A stretch of DNA of 64,000 nt, from contig CM059585.1 of NCBI GenBank assembly GCA_030407085.1, positions 64,308,501 to 64,372,500 of the forward strand. Direction: 5' to 3'. The notes beneath the pieces are model-generated. The model saw only the letters and a list, made by a program, of their open reading frames with translations. It made no database searches and was not told the origin of the DNA. The DNA comes from Trichopria drosophilae. Taxonomy: Eukaryota; Arthropoda; Insecta; Hymenoptera; Diapriidae. The position numbers were made by a program, and so were the translations under genes. Numbering within the stretch: position 1 is the first letter of the stretch; every line of letters starts with the position of its first letter. This document shows positions 1 through 11,212 of the stretch, one piece after another.

Positions 1-236
1 AAGTCATTAAAGGCAGAAGACTGGGGATGGCATTTCGATGAAATAAATATATTCCTATCTTGACTGAAGAGCAACCTGCTCCCGAAAACTTCATTAAAAT
101 TGTAAGATGTGCATGTAGAAAAGCGATAACCTTAGTTGCCACAAATATGGGTTTTCGTGTACCATTTCATATACCGATTGCTGTGGAAGCACATGTGCAA
201 ACGCGGAACCTGTTATCAATACTGAGCATGAAGTAA
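1..236 (+). pseudogene. CXC-rich C-terminal tail of a transposon-type ORF (fragment)
   Basis: A short coding remnant is cut off by the window edge. Frame 1 opens with a D-W-G-W motif. After a shift comes a stretch with P-I-L-T, A-P-E-N and R-C-A-C. After a second shift near position 118 there are regularly spaced cysteines in the order C-H-K, C-T, C-C-G, C-A-N-A up to a stop near 240. This order resembles the CXC-type cysteine tail at the C-terminus of many insect transposon-derived proteins (from memory of the family). The two frameshifts say it is dead. No function is inferred beyond a probable zinc-binding tail. Confidence 0.45.
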
Positions 237-1274
237 TTCAGTAAATTAAGTTTTTTCTCATTTCTACAAAAAAATTAATAATAAAAACAAAACAAAATAA
301 AAAACAAGAAAAAATAAACAAAAATATAAGGAATGAACGGCCAAGCAGACGGCACGTAGCTCATTCTGGAAACAGATATCGCTGATATCTGGAAAATGCT
401 GACCAAACCGTAAAATAATACAATTAATTTTTTTTTATTTGTCGGACATAACCTAATTTTTTTTAAAATATGACCTAAAAAGGGGATATTGCGAGCATTA
501 GCATTTTTAGCATCAAAAATATACCGGAAATTATATGTACTTTACAAAAAGCAGAATAATAAGGTTCGTTTTGACCAACAGTTTAATAAGTTGCAACTTG
601 CCAAGCCGTTATCTTACATTTTTTATAGTTTTTTTCATTTCCAATTTATGCTATATTTTGCGCTCTAATGCGTCATTAAAATGTTACAGCCACTTTTAAG
701 TAAAATTAGGCCTATTTTAAAAAAAAAAAGCTTTCCCCCACTCCTATTTTCGGCGATTTTGGATATGTTTTTAACTTATTTTTTAAGTAATTATCACGTA
801 AAAATCGGTCGTATTGCAATTTTTTCCCGGTCAAACCGCTCGTTGCGTGGACTAAAGATTTCTTAACGAAAATTATTAAATTTTGTCGATTTAACACACA
901 TATATTTTCAACGAATTCCAATTTTCTAGCTATATTTACGTTGAAACTAATAAATTCGAATATTTGACAAATTTCAGAATGCATTTTCGCGGGAAGGCCA
1001 CAAATCCTTTTCAACTGTTTTCGAATCAAGGAAACGAACTGAAGCAGTTGCTAGAGGCCGATGTTAGTTACTCTGTTCGTAAATTGTTGCAATGGAGTAA
1101 TCACCCAAAAATAAATAAATTTTCATGATGCAATTACAGCGGAACGGTACTTCTACCATTGGACGAAAGAAATACCTTGTCTCAAAAGAAAAATATAGAG
1201 CATTAAATTCTCTTCAAAAAAGCATATATGCGTTTTTCCTCCTTGTTCACTTATGAGCCCGAAGAACGCTATAA
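237..1274. other. AT-rich stretch, nothing recognised
   Basis: A- and T-runs dominate. Two short open frames of 61 and 105 codons overlap on opposite strands (681-1029), and neither resembles a known family. I see no RNA gene or clear repeat boundary. Confidence 0.5.
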
Positions 1275-1720
1275 AACGAAGTTCACATTAAGATATATTA
1301 AAGAATCAGGATCAGGTATCAAGAGTCAGAGACACCAAGAATCGGAGTCACTTTTGAATCGTTAATTTATTCACAATTTTAATTTATTTCCAATAATAAC
1401 TCACAGAAAACTCGCGATGCGCATTGCGTGTGGATAAAACGCGAAACGAAATAACCGCGTCCTTCGAGATGAGAAAGCGTCGCGACGCTGTAAAAATTGG
1501 GTGAAGTAGATGTGGTTCGATTGGGCATCGAGTAGAGACTAACTTGGCGCCGTATCGCAAAATTTGTACTTCAGCTTTCGAGACGCAAACTATTTTGAAA
1601 AAGAGGGCGCTGGATAGAACAAACAGAAATCCGCGCCTATAAAGCGCGGGAACATATTATTCAGGTGCGAGGTACAAAACCGAATATTCCTCCTCGCGGT
1701 GAGGCACTTCGAACATGATT
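1275..1720 (-). repeat. Possible 3' LTR of the adjacent BEL/Pao element
   Basis: The stretch lies directly downstream (minus strand) of the BEL/Pao pol C-terminus. Read on the minus strand it starts with TGTTCGAAG near 1719, is GC-richer than its surroundings, and has AATAAA-type signals near 1370-1390, as an LTR would. I cannot find a clear ...CA end or a second copy in the window, so the borders are guesses. Confidence 0.35.
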
Positions 1721-1799
1721 GTTTGTATATTTAAAATTGACATTATCGCTCTCTGCTTATGATCTAGATTGCTTACGGACCAAAAAGAAGAAATAGGTA

Positions 1800-2604
1800 C
1801 TAAGAAGACTCTAGGTCGGTCGGTAGGAGAGCCAGTTGCGTAATTGGTCACAATAACGTGGACGCAGCGGTACGAACAGTTGCTACTCTTGGGACACCAT
1901 TATCTTCAGGGTGGCATTTGATCACGCAGGCCAACGGTCACTTGATGGGTGGTAATTTCGGTTGTTTGACCAGAACTAGCTGTCCTTCCGACAGAGGCTT
2001 AGACATAAATTTCCACTTCGAATGGTGCTACAAGGAAAGGAGGTAGTCGATCGACCAGAGATACAGAAATACGGCGCATGAGCTGCCATCGACAACCGCT
2101 TTTCCGAAATCGATAAAAGTGAGGGCTCCGGGATCGCGTTCAGGGGGGTACCGATGAGGAAATATCCAGGTGTCAATGCGTTAAGGTCCGTCACATCATT
2201 GGTTAAAGAGCCTGAAGGCCTCGAATTTAAAGAGCATTCAATCTCGCATAACAGCGTAGAAAGCTCCTAGAATGTGGGCGTATGGTTACCAAGTACGCGT
2301 TTCATGTGGTGCTTCACACTTTTTACCCCGGCCTCCCAGAGCCCGCCGAAATGCAGAGTGGCAGGGTATGAAATGCCACTCGACACCATCGCTCGCTATT
2401 AGAGGTTGGAACTTCTGCACTGATAGCGCCGACGAATGCCTGACTCAAGGTCGATGCAGCACTTACGAAGGACGTACCCTGTTCGCCATACATACATTGA
2501 GGACGACCTCGTCGCAATACAAACCTTCTGAAAACAACGATGAATTTCTCTGAGGAATAGTCAGATACAACTTCTAGGTGTATCGCCTTGACGGCGAAAG
2601 GCAC
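1800..2604 (-). pseudogene. BEL/Pao integrase core and pol C-terminus
   Basis: The frame at 2604-2323 carries the integrase block K-A-I-H-L-E-V-V-S-D, then R-R-G-R-P and Y-G-E-Q-G-T-S-F. Relatives have D-N-G at the second catalytic Asp, so this copy has E-Q-G there. The frame at 2194-1976 holds L-T-P-G-Y-F-L-I-G-T-P-L, the conserved block just after the integrase. Below 1975, V-R-T-A-A-S marks the end of pol near 1800-1850. Frames change between these blocks. Confidence 0.7.
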
Positions 2605-3367
2605 AAACAGCTATATATGCTGAATGAAATTTGTGACTGAGAGCGCTTTCCAGACGTACTTGAAGTAGCCCGGCATAGTCAACGCCGTAATGCAAAAAGG
2701 GGCGATCAGGGCGCGATACGCGAGGAGCTGGGAGGTCCCCAATCAGTTGATAAAAATGCGATGCTGTCTAGCGTCTGCATGAGACACAGCGGAAAATTAC
2801 AGACAGAATAATCTTTTTTGCTTGTAGCATCCAGACGATCTGGCGTAAAGTCTGGAGCGTAAATGAATATGGCCTCCAAGCTTTAGCCTGTCCAGCGTGG
2901 AATTGCAAAATCATTCAGCGCTGGAAGCGTCTCATAGAATCAATTCCATGATTGTTATACATTATTTGAGAGCGGGCTATCCTAGTCGAGTATGATTAAC
3001 CAGAGTTTCAGGGCCAATATTTTGGCCCACATAACTACCGGTAATACCCAACCAAGCGGGTCGTACAACCGATCGATAATCGATAAAAGCGTCAAATATG
3101 TTGGTGCGTCGAGAGTTATCCTAAATTGAAAGGAATCTTGATGCGGATTCCAAAAGACTCATAATCTTCTGATGACATCGTAAACCTTCATCACAATTAA
3201 GCTGCTGTATGACATGCAACGCTAAATAAGGGGCGCATGAGACCACGAATGTAACCGTATTCAGCTAATAGTCGACTAAAGGTTCACTCGGATGACATCG
3301 CCACACAATGCTTTGGACGTCTCTGTCCTGACGAAGCGAAAACTGCGCCATTGCATGAGCACCGCGC

Positions 3368-3787
3368 TCAACTCGGCTTGGAGTTTTGGTCTAGTATATA
3401 AGTTGTCATTAAGCGGATCTCAGAAAAATTGCGAAATGGCACTCGAACGACGTACCGATCATCGTCGTTACGATAATGTGTACTCATGTAATGATGTTCA
3501 CAATAGTCATCTTCTTTGGAGAGATATTTTAGACCTGGAACTTCTTCGGTTTTCCAAAACTTCCTGAGTGATATCTCCAAACAACTGCAGTCAATGCAAT
3601 GGTGCACATAAGTGTGCATAGACGCCGTAGCAATGGGGTCGGCAGTCCATCCAGACAAGAACCATCCGAACACAGAGTTCTCAGCAGTCGGTCCGTTGTT
3701 GGAACCGATTATGAGTTCTATCGGCTCGGAACTTCCCGGATTATCGTCCGCCAATTCAAGACCGTCCAAGTGTCTCCAGACAGACAA
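3368..3787 (-). pseudogene. BEL/Pao protease end and RT start (fragment)
   Basis: The 139-codon frame starts in the aspartic-protease-to-RT linker (E-L-I-I-G-S-N-N, F-G-W-F-L-S-G). It then carries the block that precedes RT in BEL/Pao elements: L-R-K-F-W-K-T-E-E-V, followed by Y-C-E-H-H-Y and R-Y-V-V-R-V-P-F. The protease active-site D-S-G and the RT Y-x-D-D box are not seen in an open frame. RT homology below 3368 is too decayed for me to place exactly. Confidence 0.7.
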
Positions 3788-4028
3788 GTCGCAGTTTCAA
3801 GTCGGCATGTAGCCAGTTAACTTCTTCATGTCTAGTGCATTAGTCTGGATTGATGTTGTGCACGAATATCGTGGTGAAATTTGAATGTTCACGGCATGAT
3901 TCAGTGATCCAGCATCAGATTCCCCGATACGGAGATGGTAGTTAAAACGCGTATCCATCGTGAATTTAACGCTCTAGCTAAGCTCTCTGAAGCAAAGGTC
4001 CTCGTAGACCCCTAGTCAAGGAATTCCT

Positions 4029-4875
4029 TTACCTGAACTGTTCTTCCGCATGGAGAAGACACACGAACTGAGGCAGACGGTAACAAAATGTTTCCTGGTT
4101 GAACAGGGCAACTAGAAGCACAATGTAAGGCTGGCCCGACTGGTTAAGATCGGTGTGGTCCGAGGGGGTTCCAGAACTGTCGTTTCGCGCGGCGGTCAAC
4201 TGACTAGTCTGCTCTCGGTGCAGCAACGTATGATGAGCCCGATTATAAGCAAAACATGTGAATTTACTCGAACAACGATTTCTTTTAACAATTTCTAACC
4301 GTTTATCCTCCGATAGATTTATAAAACGCTTGCAATGATACAGCGCATGATCACCCTCGCAACATAGACATTTATGAGGGGATGCAATCGTTGCATGCGC
4401 TAAGTTCAGTCCGGTGCCAGAGTCGGTAGCTTCTTGTAATTCGCGAGCTCGATTTATAACAAATTCTTTTAATTCATTGAATGTCAAATATTCTGTTTTA
4501 GAACAGACGCTACGCGATCAGGCTTTGGGCGTACTAGGATAGAGCTTACTCACAGTCGCGTGCACGAGTAATGTATCCCATTGCTCAATAGGAAGTCCGA
4601 GCGGTTGAAGAACGCCTAGAATTGCTACGGATTTATGGTGAATTTCACGCAATCTGAGGGTCGATTCTCTCTTAATTATTGGAATTCCGAAAAATGCATG
4701 CAAATCTTTTTCCATACTACATCTTTTATTAGAAAAGTGCGCCTTAAGGGCATCCCAAGTTACATGAAAATTTTCACCAGTTGATGGTAGATGTTCTATC
4801 ATGGACAACGGTTTTTTTTATAGTTTCTCGATTTCTTTGAAGAATTGATAAATGGCAGATGCTAAAACTAAAGAA
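4029..4875 (-). pseudogene. BEL/Pao gag remnant
   Basis: Two open pieces (4808-4518 and 4487-4029) give a continuous gag-like reading. The first has a gag central region (W-D-A-L-K-A-H-F, then E-K-D-L-H-A-F-F). The second has the E-L-K-E-F-V block followed by a cysteine/histidine segment starting C-L-C-C-E-G-D-H and C-K-R-F, a typical insect Pao-type zinc knuckle. The upstream 4815-4875 also reads as gag and is repeated in reverse at 16735-16806. The pieces are separated by a frameshift near 4500. Intact gag would form the capsid-like particle. This copy cannot. Confidence 0.7.
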
Positions 4876-4880
4876 ACTGT

Positions 4881-5874
4881 TCAACAACCCCAAAAATACT
4901 GTGCAGAAAAGTACTGCACTGCATTTAATCAAATATAGTTAGTACCTGTGATAGAATTAATTATATTTAACGTAAACAGGGCATAAACAATCATATATAT
5001 GCCATATATAAGTATATATTTACCGTAAATCTAGTCACACAATAATTATATTGTGATATATGCTTACAAACGATTATCAATGGCCACAATTCATATCTAA
5101 TTACAACACACATATAAAATAATTGCATATATAGATCGTTGAATTTATATTTGATCATTTAAAGTTTTATGTTTTTACCGAATGTTCGACATTTCTGACG
5201 AACCTCATTCGGAACCGTCTAGTTATTCGAATAAAAATATCTGACTGTTTCGAAACATCCTTCCCGGTAATATCGATTTAGGTTTTCAACTGTCACCGGA
5301 CCACGTAAACGATGGGAAGCAGTCGACATTAACATGTTCACCAATTGTCTCCTTGGGGAGGATGCCCCTAAAATAAATAAACTTTAAAATTCAATTTACA
5401 AAGGAACCATACCTTGCTGAAAATTAATTTTTGCGCCATCGGCATCAGAAAAAAAAATCTTCGTCATGGTATATCTCTCATGCGCTATTGCAATAACACC
5501 CTGTATATGGACGGTTTTAATAATTTCTTTTTAAACTTACAATCTTGAAATTTCAAATCACACGAAATTATGACGGTGGCGAATCCATTCAAATAAATCC
5601 CCCCTCCCCGCCCCTATGCAAATTCTTGAATATATGTATATGTAATGCCATGACAGAATGCTTGAGGAAACTGTCCAATTACTTTATGAGATTTGGTAAG
5701 TGATTTTTGAAAAATGCGGAGCTGGTTGCGTGTTAATCTTATGGGAAAATAATTTTCTCGATGAGCTCCGCGGAAAAAAATCGCCATTGGCATGCGAAGG
5801 GGGTATTACTCTTGAAGCTGTAAGAAACCATTCCACGGGTGCGAGGTGAAAAACAAAAAAAATTTCTGACAAGG

Positions 5875-5877
<3 letters not shown>
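4881..5877. other. AT-rich stretch with no gene
   Basis: The first 65 bases still match the reverse of 16680-16740 and so belong to the BEL/Pao repeat. The rest is AT-rich with a short C-run near 5600. The 62-codon minus frame at 5684-5872 resembles nothing. Confidence 0.45.
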
Positions 5878-5933
<56 letters not shown>

Positions 5934-5946
5934 ATATATATATATT
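5878..5946. repeat. (AT)n microsatellite
   Basis: About 70 bases of almost uninterrupted AT dinucleotides with one TA/AT phase break near 5921. It sits 30 bases left of a TA-flanked MITE. TA-rich DNA is a preferred target of Tc1/mariner-type elements. Confidence 0.95.
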
Positions 5947-5978
5947 TAGGGAGATGGAGAGACACAAATTTTTATATA

Positions 5979-6689
5979 CAGGGTCATCGAAAAGTATCGG
6001 ACCCCCCTAATATCTTCAGTTAGAATGCACTTAGGAGAAAATGTCCAATAGCAAAGTTGTATGGTTTCAAGCGGGGAGTAAGATGATGACCTTGACTTTG
6101 ACTTTGACCTTGACCATGTCCTTCAAGGTCATTTCAAGGTCAATCTTATTTTTTTAAATGAGAGCTTTCCAAAACACTATAATAAAATATTTTTTTATTA
6201 AGTACTTTTTGAGTTATAAAGGTTTGAAGTCAACAATTTTTTGACACAAAATGTAGAATATCTTGTAAAATATTATTTAGTTTTCAGTAATCATAACCTT
6301 AATACTTTTGTGCGCGGAATAATGAGACCAATTAATTGGTTTAAAGAAAATACATTAATCGGATCCCCCTAATATTTTCAGTAAGAATGCTTAACTTGTT
6401 AATTTCAAACCTTTATAACTCAAAAAGTACTTAATAAAAAAATATTTTATTATAGTGTTTTGGAAAGCTCTCGAGATAAGCTATAAGAATATGCAATAAA
6501 ATGTAGGGGGTTCTATTTAAAAAAATAAAATTGACCTTGAAATGACCTTAAAGGACATGGTCAAGGTCAAAGTCAAGGTCATCATCTTACTCCCCGCTTG
6601 AAACCATACAACTTTGCTATTGGACATTTTCTCCTAAGTGCATTCTAACTGAAGATATTAGGGGGGTCCGATACTTTTCGATGACCCTG
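5979..6689. mobile_element. Palindromic Tc1/mariner-type MITE, TA-flanked
   Basis: Left end CAGGGTCATCGAAAAGTATC is mirrored exactly at the right end (6670-6689). Both ends are bordered by TA (5977-5978, 6690-6691). The arms of about 255-290 bases (5979-6233 and about 6396-6689) are near-perfect reverse complements. There is no ORF. Inside, at 6359-6395, lies a diverged copy of the terminal motif (GGATCCCCCTAATATTTTCA), which suggests a nested end. Each arm carries TCAAGGTCA motifs in either orientation: 6087, 6105, 6123 and 6134 in the left arm; 6532, 6561 and 6573 in the right. Confidence 0.9.
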
Positions 6690-7188
6690 TATAAATATAA
6701 TACATAATAATATATTATATAATATATATAAGCGTGGGTTTTTTACATCATTTTTTTATTTATCCCCTGAAGTTGCAAATGTTGAAAAACTAAAGGTTCC
6801 CATACAAACAAAAACTGTGGACAATTCGAAAAAACGAACATTTTAGACAATAGATTGATTCCTATTCAAGCTACAGAAACATTATATCGGGGTATTTTGA
6901 ATTTTTTCAGTTCTACAATTCTCCTGTTTAACATATTGGCCGATACTCAATGCATATATCTCCTGATAAAGCCAATGAAGGTGGAAAGAAGCCTGTTTTC
7001 GATGTTCTCGCCTCATTCATTTTGCCCAAGGGATAGCACGGAGTCAGCTATGAGTTTAGATCTCAGAAAGACCTACAATCCATTCTATATATTGACCGAT
7101 AAGGCATATTTCTCAAGTTACATATAATTAAATAATAAAGAAGCACGTATTTTGCGTATCTTATCTAATTCATTTCAATTAAGAAATA
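6690..7188. other. No gene seen
   Basis: AT-rich sequence with a 90-codon plus frame (6855-7127) that resembles no family. It lies between two MITEs. Confidence 0.4.
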
Positions 7189-7427
7189 GCGAAAAGTGAC
7201 CTATGAGTAAGATGTAGCTTAATAATACCTGTATTATATACCGTGCTACTTTTTTCAATTCGTTGTAAAAAGTGAGACCAGCTGAACCTTTCAAAAATTT
7301 TTCAGGTACCGTAATCTCGATGACTTTGAAAGGCTCTGCTAGAGTAATTTTTTAACGAATCGAAAAAAGTAAATAGGGTTAATAGGTATTTTGCCCTCTG
7401 TATCTTACTCATAGGTCAATTTTTGCC
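7189..7427. mobile_element. Small palindromic MITE
   Basis: The left end GCGAAAAGTGACCTATGAGT is mirrored by the right end (7404-7427) with few mismatches. The inner parts (ACTTTTTTCAATTCGTT on the left, CGAATCGAAAAAAGT on the right) also pair, so most of the 239 bases can fold on themselves. I see no clear target-site duplication, so the superfamily is open. Confidence 0.7.
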
Positions 7428-7731
7428 ATCTCATGACCGAACGAAAACTGCGAAAATAGTCTTATCTCCACGTTCATTGGTTATATAAGGAGAAATATGC
7501 ATTATCAGCCAATGTGTTCTAATGGGAAATTATAGCTTAAAAAAGCTTAAAAATGTTTTGATTAGTAGTAGTACTCCTAACATATTCTTGTTTTCGAAAT
7601 TTCGATATTATCAACTCAACTGAGGCATGCTTTAAAATCGTAAATTTTGTTACGTTAAATTTTAGAGTAATCATCGTTAACTTCCAATCTTTTTGATGTA
7701 TTTTAGTGAAGGAATTTTTGTAGGAAATTTT

Positions 7732-9503
7732 TTATTTTACGAAAAAAATGCATATTGCCGTGTATATCTTTAATTGTTTTTTTACCAGTTTACCATCTGT
7801 ATGTTTTACATATTTTTTGGCATTAAAGTTTAACGACGATACGAGAAAAATGCGAGACGCTGATGTGCCTTCGTTTTGTGCATGGTGCCTTGCATTTAAA
7901 ATGTTAATAACCGCTATCTGCCTTACTTCGTTCATTTCATCTGCCAGCATTGTTAACGTTATGTTTTCTGGATGGACGAAATATGCATTATGTTGAATCA
8001 CATGATTGATGATGTCATGATACCTCTTTGGTAAGTATCTTTTTTTTTTATTGTTTCCCAAAGAAGTTTACTTCCATCGATACATGAGCCACTCATTTTT
8101 ACAGCAAACCATAATGGAACATATACTTTTAAAAGAAATGTGACCAATACTTTGCGGTTTGCGGACGGCTTGGAAGTACCAACGTACAATCGCAGTATTC
8201 TGTTTGCCGCAGTTAACCATTTGGAGTGTACTAAGGGACTGGTGTTCAGCTTCGCAAGGTTTTCAGAGCAGCTGCCATAACCAATAACTTATGATATATC
8301 ATAAAGAAATTTTTTAACTTTACTGAGTTCCTTCGAGTCAAATACAGGTAAGTTAACAGTTATTTTTTCAAACTTATAAACAGGAAGGCTTTTGCAGTTA
8401 GTTAACTGTTTAACAATTGCTCTAGAAAATGTATTAGGCCCACTTGTTGCACCATCAATGCTTTGCAGAAGGTGTCTAAAAGGCAATTCGTTGAAGTGCC
8501 GGAAATAAATAATCCATTGCAATGGTCTGCCCAATCTCTTCTCCATTAAACAAATTACACCACCTTGATGGCCCACATTAACGTTAGTACCATCACAACC
8601 ATCAGAAACTCAAAAATGTTATTAACAATGTTAATCGCAGAGCCAGAGGGTGGACTCAGATGCTCTATGTAAGTAGATTCAGGTTCCTGTACTAAAGAAA
8701 TATGTTCTTCAATTTGTGTTCCTCCGTAAAATTTAGCACCTTCTTTTACTTGCAGCACTGTTTTGTCTTTCCGACCGTCAAAATACAAACTTTGAATATC
8801 ATCCAAGTCCCTGCTCAATTTCTGCAAAGAATTTCTAACTTCTGATTTACTTCTGTCAATTTTTGACTTATCAATGACAAAAGATGAATTTTCATTTCAT
8901 AATCATACCCACATCTTTTAATACAGCAGAGGCAATTGCTGCCGTTGCTCTACAGGATACACCATATCGGTCACTAATCAAAGCCGTATTTAGGAGACTA
9001 ACTCGCATTTGTTTTGCTGACTTCTTTTTATTTCTCGATTCAAACTCGTTATCTAATTCACTTGTGTCAGTATTTGAATCGTCAGATAGGGACAACTCAC
9101 AACTAGAAGTCGGACCTGCCTTCAATGAAACACCGCTGGCTAAATTTGCATACCGTTGAGCATCTACAGACTTTCTATGTTCCCTGTTCTGCAATGTTTT
9201 GGTCATTTTTGAGTCAACTCCGCCAATTACCATTAGACACAACTTTCTTTCATCGAGAAGAAACTGCTTTTCATTAGGTGGAACCTTTTCAGACTTATCT
9301 AAGCAGTAACAAGAGTTTTCATGAGGTTTATTATCATCGATTGGACATTTACATAAAGCAATATTCAACAATTTGGTTGACAACATTATATTTTTCCTCA
9401 AACCAAGCAAGAAGCACATCTTTATAAGTTGGTAACTGCTTTTTGGGAAACTGAATGACGTACCTAGTATTGGACAGGTGAAGGAACTCCGAGTGGAAGT
9501 CAT
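7732..9503 (-). pseudogene. Broken DNA-transposase-like gene of a widespread insect family
   Basis: Five overlapping minus-strand frames (9503-8892, 8827-8555, 8576-8289, 8189-7998, 8061-7732) read in order as one protein. Landmarks are A-A-I-A-S-A-V-L; the candidate acidic motif L-Y-F-D-G-R-K-D-K-T; E-E-H-I-S-L; D-G-C-D-G-T-N before G-R-P-L-Q-W; N-E-L-P-F-R-H-L; V-Y-V-P-L-W-F; and a C-terminal H-P-E-N-I-T-L-T-M-L-A-D-E. I recognise this block order from many uncharacterised insect transposon proteins but cannot assign the superfamily. At least three frameshifts make it dead. The N-terminal cysteines (C-K-C, C-Y-C) may be part of a zinc-binding segment. Confidence 0.6.
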
Positions 9504-10256
9504 GTTTATCTCAAATACTTGAAAGAAAATTCAGGCACAATGCCCAAAGGCTCGAGTAGTCAAGATAAAATAGAAAACAGGAACAAGATCAACGCAATGT
9601 CTAAAATATAAATATCTAAATGTATAATTTATAAACATACATCGGGAGAACTAAAGAACGAATTGGTTTTTTCTGTCATATCTACTGCCAGCGATCAGTT
9701 CCCTTATATAGTTTATCGCGCGTTATTTCGCTTACGAGAAACAGTTTGGCCACCTAGCGCACTCGCCGATCATGAATTTATATACCCATAATTTATGATA
9801 TTAATATTGAAAAAGAGTAAGTAATGGTTCGGATCATCGGTACAAACAAGGTAAAAAATAAAGGGATTTCTAGCAGTCAAGCAAACATTTGAGTTTCTTT
9901 GAGGAACGCTAGACGACGCCCCAATCCACAAATGAAGTCGTGACACGTTTAGTTGAAGTACGGATCTAATGAGTGAAAAATAATGAGTAACAGCTCGCTG
10001 CGAAATTGGCCACGGAGACAAGGCATATCACGTATATGGACTTACTCTCTTTCATCATAACAGTCGACGTTCACACTGCCGATACTTGAACTAAATCTTT
10101 CACGACTTTACTTTTGGATTAGAGCGACACCTAGCTTCCCAAATAAGTATTTTAAATTTATTTAATATACTCAGTTCTTCTTATTCTTTCGTGGTATTTT
10201 TTCAATACACACAGGAAAAATTAGTACAGATGTAAACGATTTATATCGTTTCCTAG
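9504..10256. other. No gene seen
   Basis: The 83-codon minus frame at 9770-10021 resembles nothing. This may include the 5' part of the broken transposase element, but I find no terminal inverted repeat. Confidence 0.4.
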
Positions 10257-10466
10257 GAGCGGCAGTGGCTCAGTTGGTGGAGTATCGGCTTCGTTATCAG
10301 AAAACCCTGGTTCGATCCCGGCCTCTGCCATCTGTCATTGGGACACCCCTGTATTTGTTTATAAGTGTCTAATAACGCCAAAGCTCAGGTGGTTCGGATT
10401 CAACCTTCATAAACTGTAGGGCCCGTCGCGATTTAGTCCCATATGGGTTCACAAAAGTCGACGTAG
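10257..10466 (+). repeat. tRNA-derived SINE, copy 1
   Basis: The head looks like a tRNA gene: A box TGGCTCAGTTGG (10266-10277) and B box GGTTCGATCC (10309-10318). The tail of about 130 bases unrelated to tRNA ends at GTCGACGTA. A reverse-complement copy sits at 30387-30592 and matches along the whole length with a few substitutions, so this is a dispersed family and not a tRNA gene. It ends 10 bases before the large transposon at 10477. Confidence 0.85.
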
Positions 10467-10764
10467 AATAATATATCGGGCATTCCACGTCAACCGGATC
10501 ACTTGGCTGGCCAAAATTCATTACCGCCAAAAAAATTGTTTCAGGGCTTAAAATTTAGCTCAGTATATCTACTTTTAATTTCCGTGTGGTATTTTTGAAA
10601 ATTCAAAATGGCGGCTCCAATACGGTGCTTAAAAAGACCACACTTTCGAAAACGAGAGTAAAAACCTTTCATACAGTTTTTTGGGCCTAAGAAAAATACC
10701 ATTTTAGAATTAAGTTCTTTGTTATTAGATGCTCCAATTACGAATCTCGTATTAGAATTTTGAA

Positions 10765-11200
10765 ATTCAAAATGGCGGATCCAATATGGCGGATGAATTT
10801 GTAAAAAGTGATCGGATGTTGCTGAAACTTGTTTCTCGGGGGTATTCGGGGTCGCAGAATACGATTCTGAACTTAGATTTTAAGGATTCAAAATGGCGGA
10901 TCCAATATGGCGGATGAATTTTTAAGAAGTGAACGGATGTTGCTGAAACTTGTTTCTCGGGGGTTTTCGGGGTCGCAGAATACGATTCTGAACTTAGATT
11001 TTAAAGATTCAAAATGGCGGATCCAATATGGCGGATGAATTTTTAAGAAGTGAACGGATGTTGCTGAAACTTGTTTCTCGGGGGTTTTTGGGGTCGCAGA
11101 ATACGATTCTGAACTTAGATTTTAAAGATTCAAATTGGTGGATCCAATATGGCGGATAAATTTTTGAAAAGTGATTGGGCGTTGTTGAAACTTGTTCCTT
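10765..11200 (+). repeat. 121-bp tandem repeats in the left inverted repeat (4 units)
   Basis: GGCGGATCC (or its variant) recurs at 10774, 10895, 11016 and 11137, exactly 121 bases apart. Each unit includes TGCTGAAACTTGTTTCTCGG and a GGGGTCGCAGAATACGATTC block. The last unit is more diverged. Confidence 0.95.
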
Positions 11201-11212
11201 TTTGGAAGATTA

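Larger units (their letters stand above)
1800..4880 (-). mobile_element. Degenerate BEL/Pao LTR retrotransposon
   Basis: On the minus strand, going down from about 4880, fragments appear in BEL/Pao order: a gag region with a zinc-knuckle-like segment, a protease/RT junction, an RT region (about 2700-3370) with no long open frame, an integrase core, and the pol C-terminus. Every domain is broken by frameshifts and stops, so the copy is dead. The 5' LTR is not visible above 4880. A related gag fragment in the opposite orientation lies at 16680-16810. Confidence 0.8.

Noticed and set aside
681..1029. Two opposing short ORFs
   Set aside because: AT-rich, no motif, mutual overlap.
10257..10335. 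A tRNA gene
   Set aside because: A and B boxes are present, but the acceptor stem does not pair, a SINE body follows, and the same unit recurs at 30387-30592.
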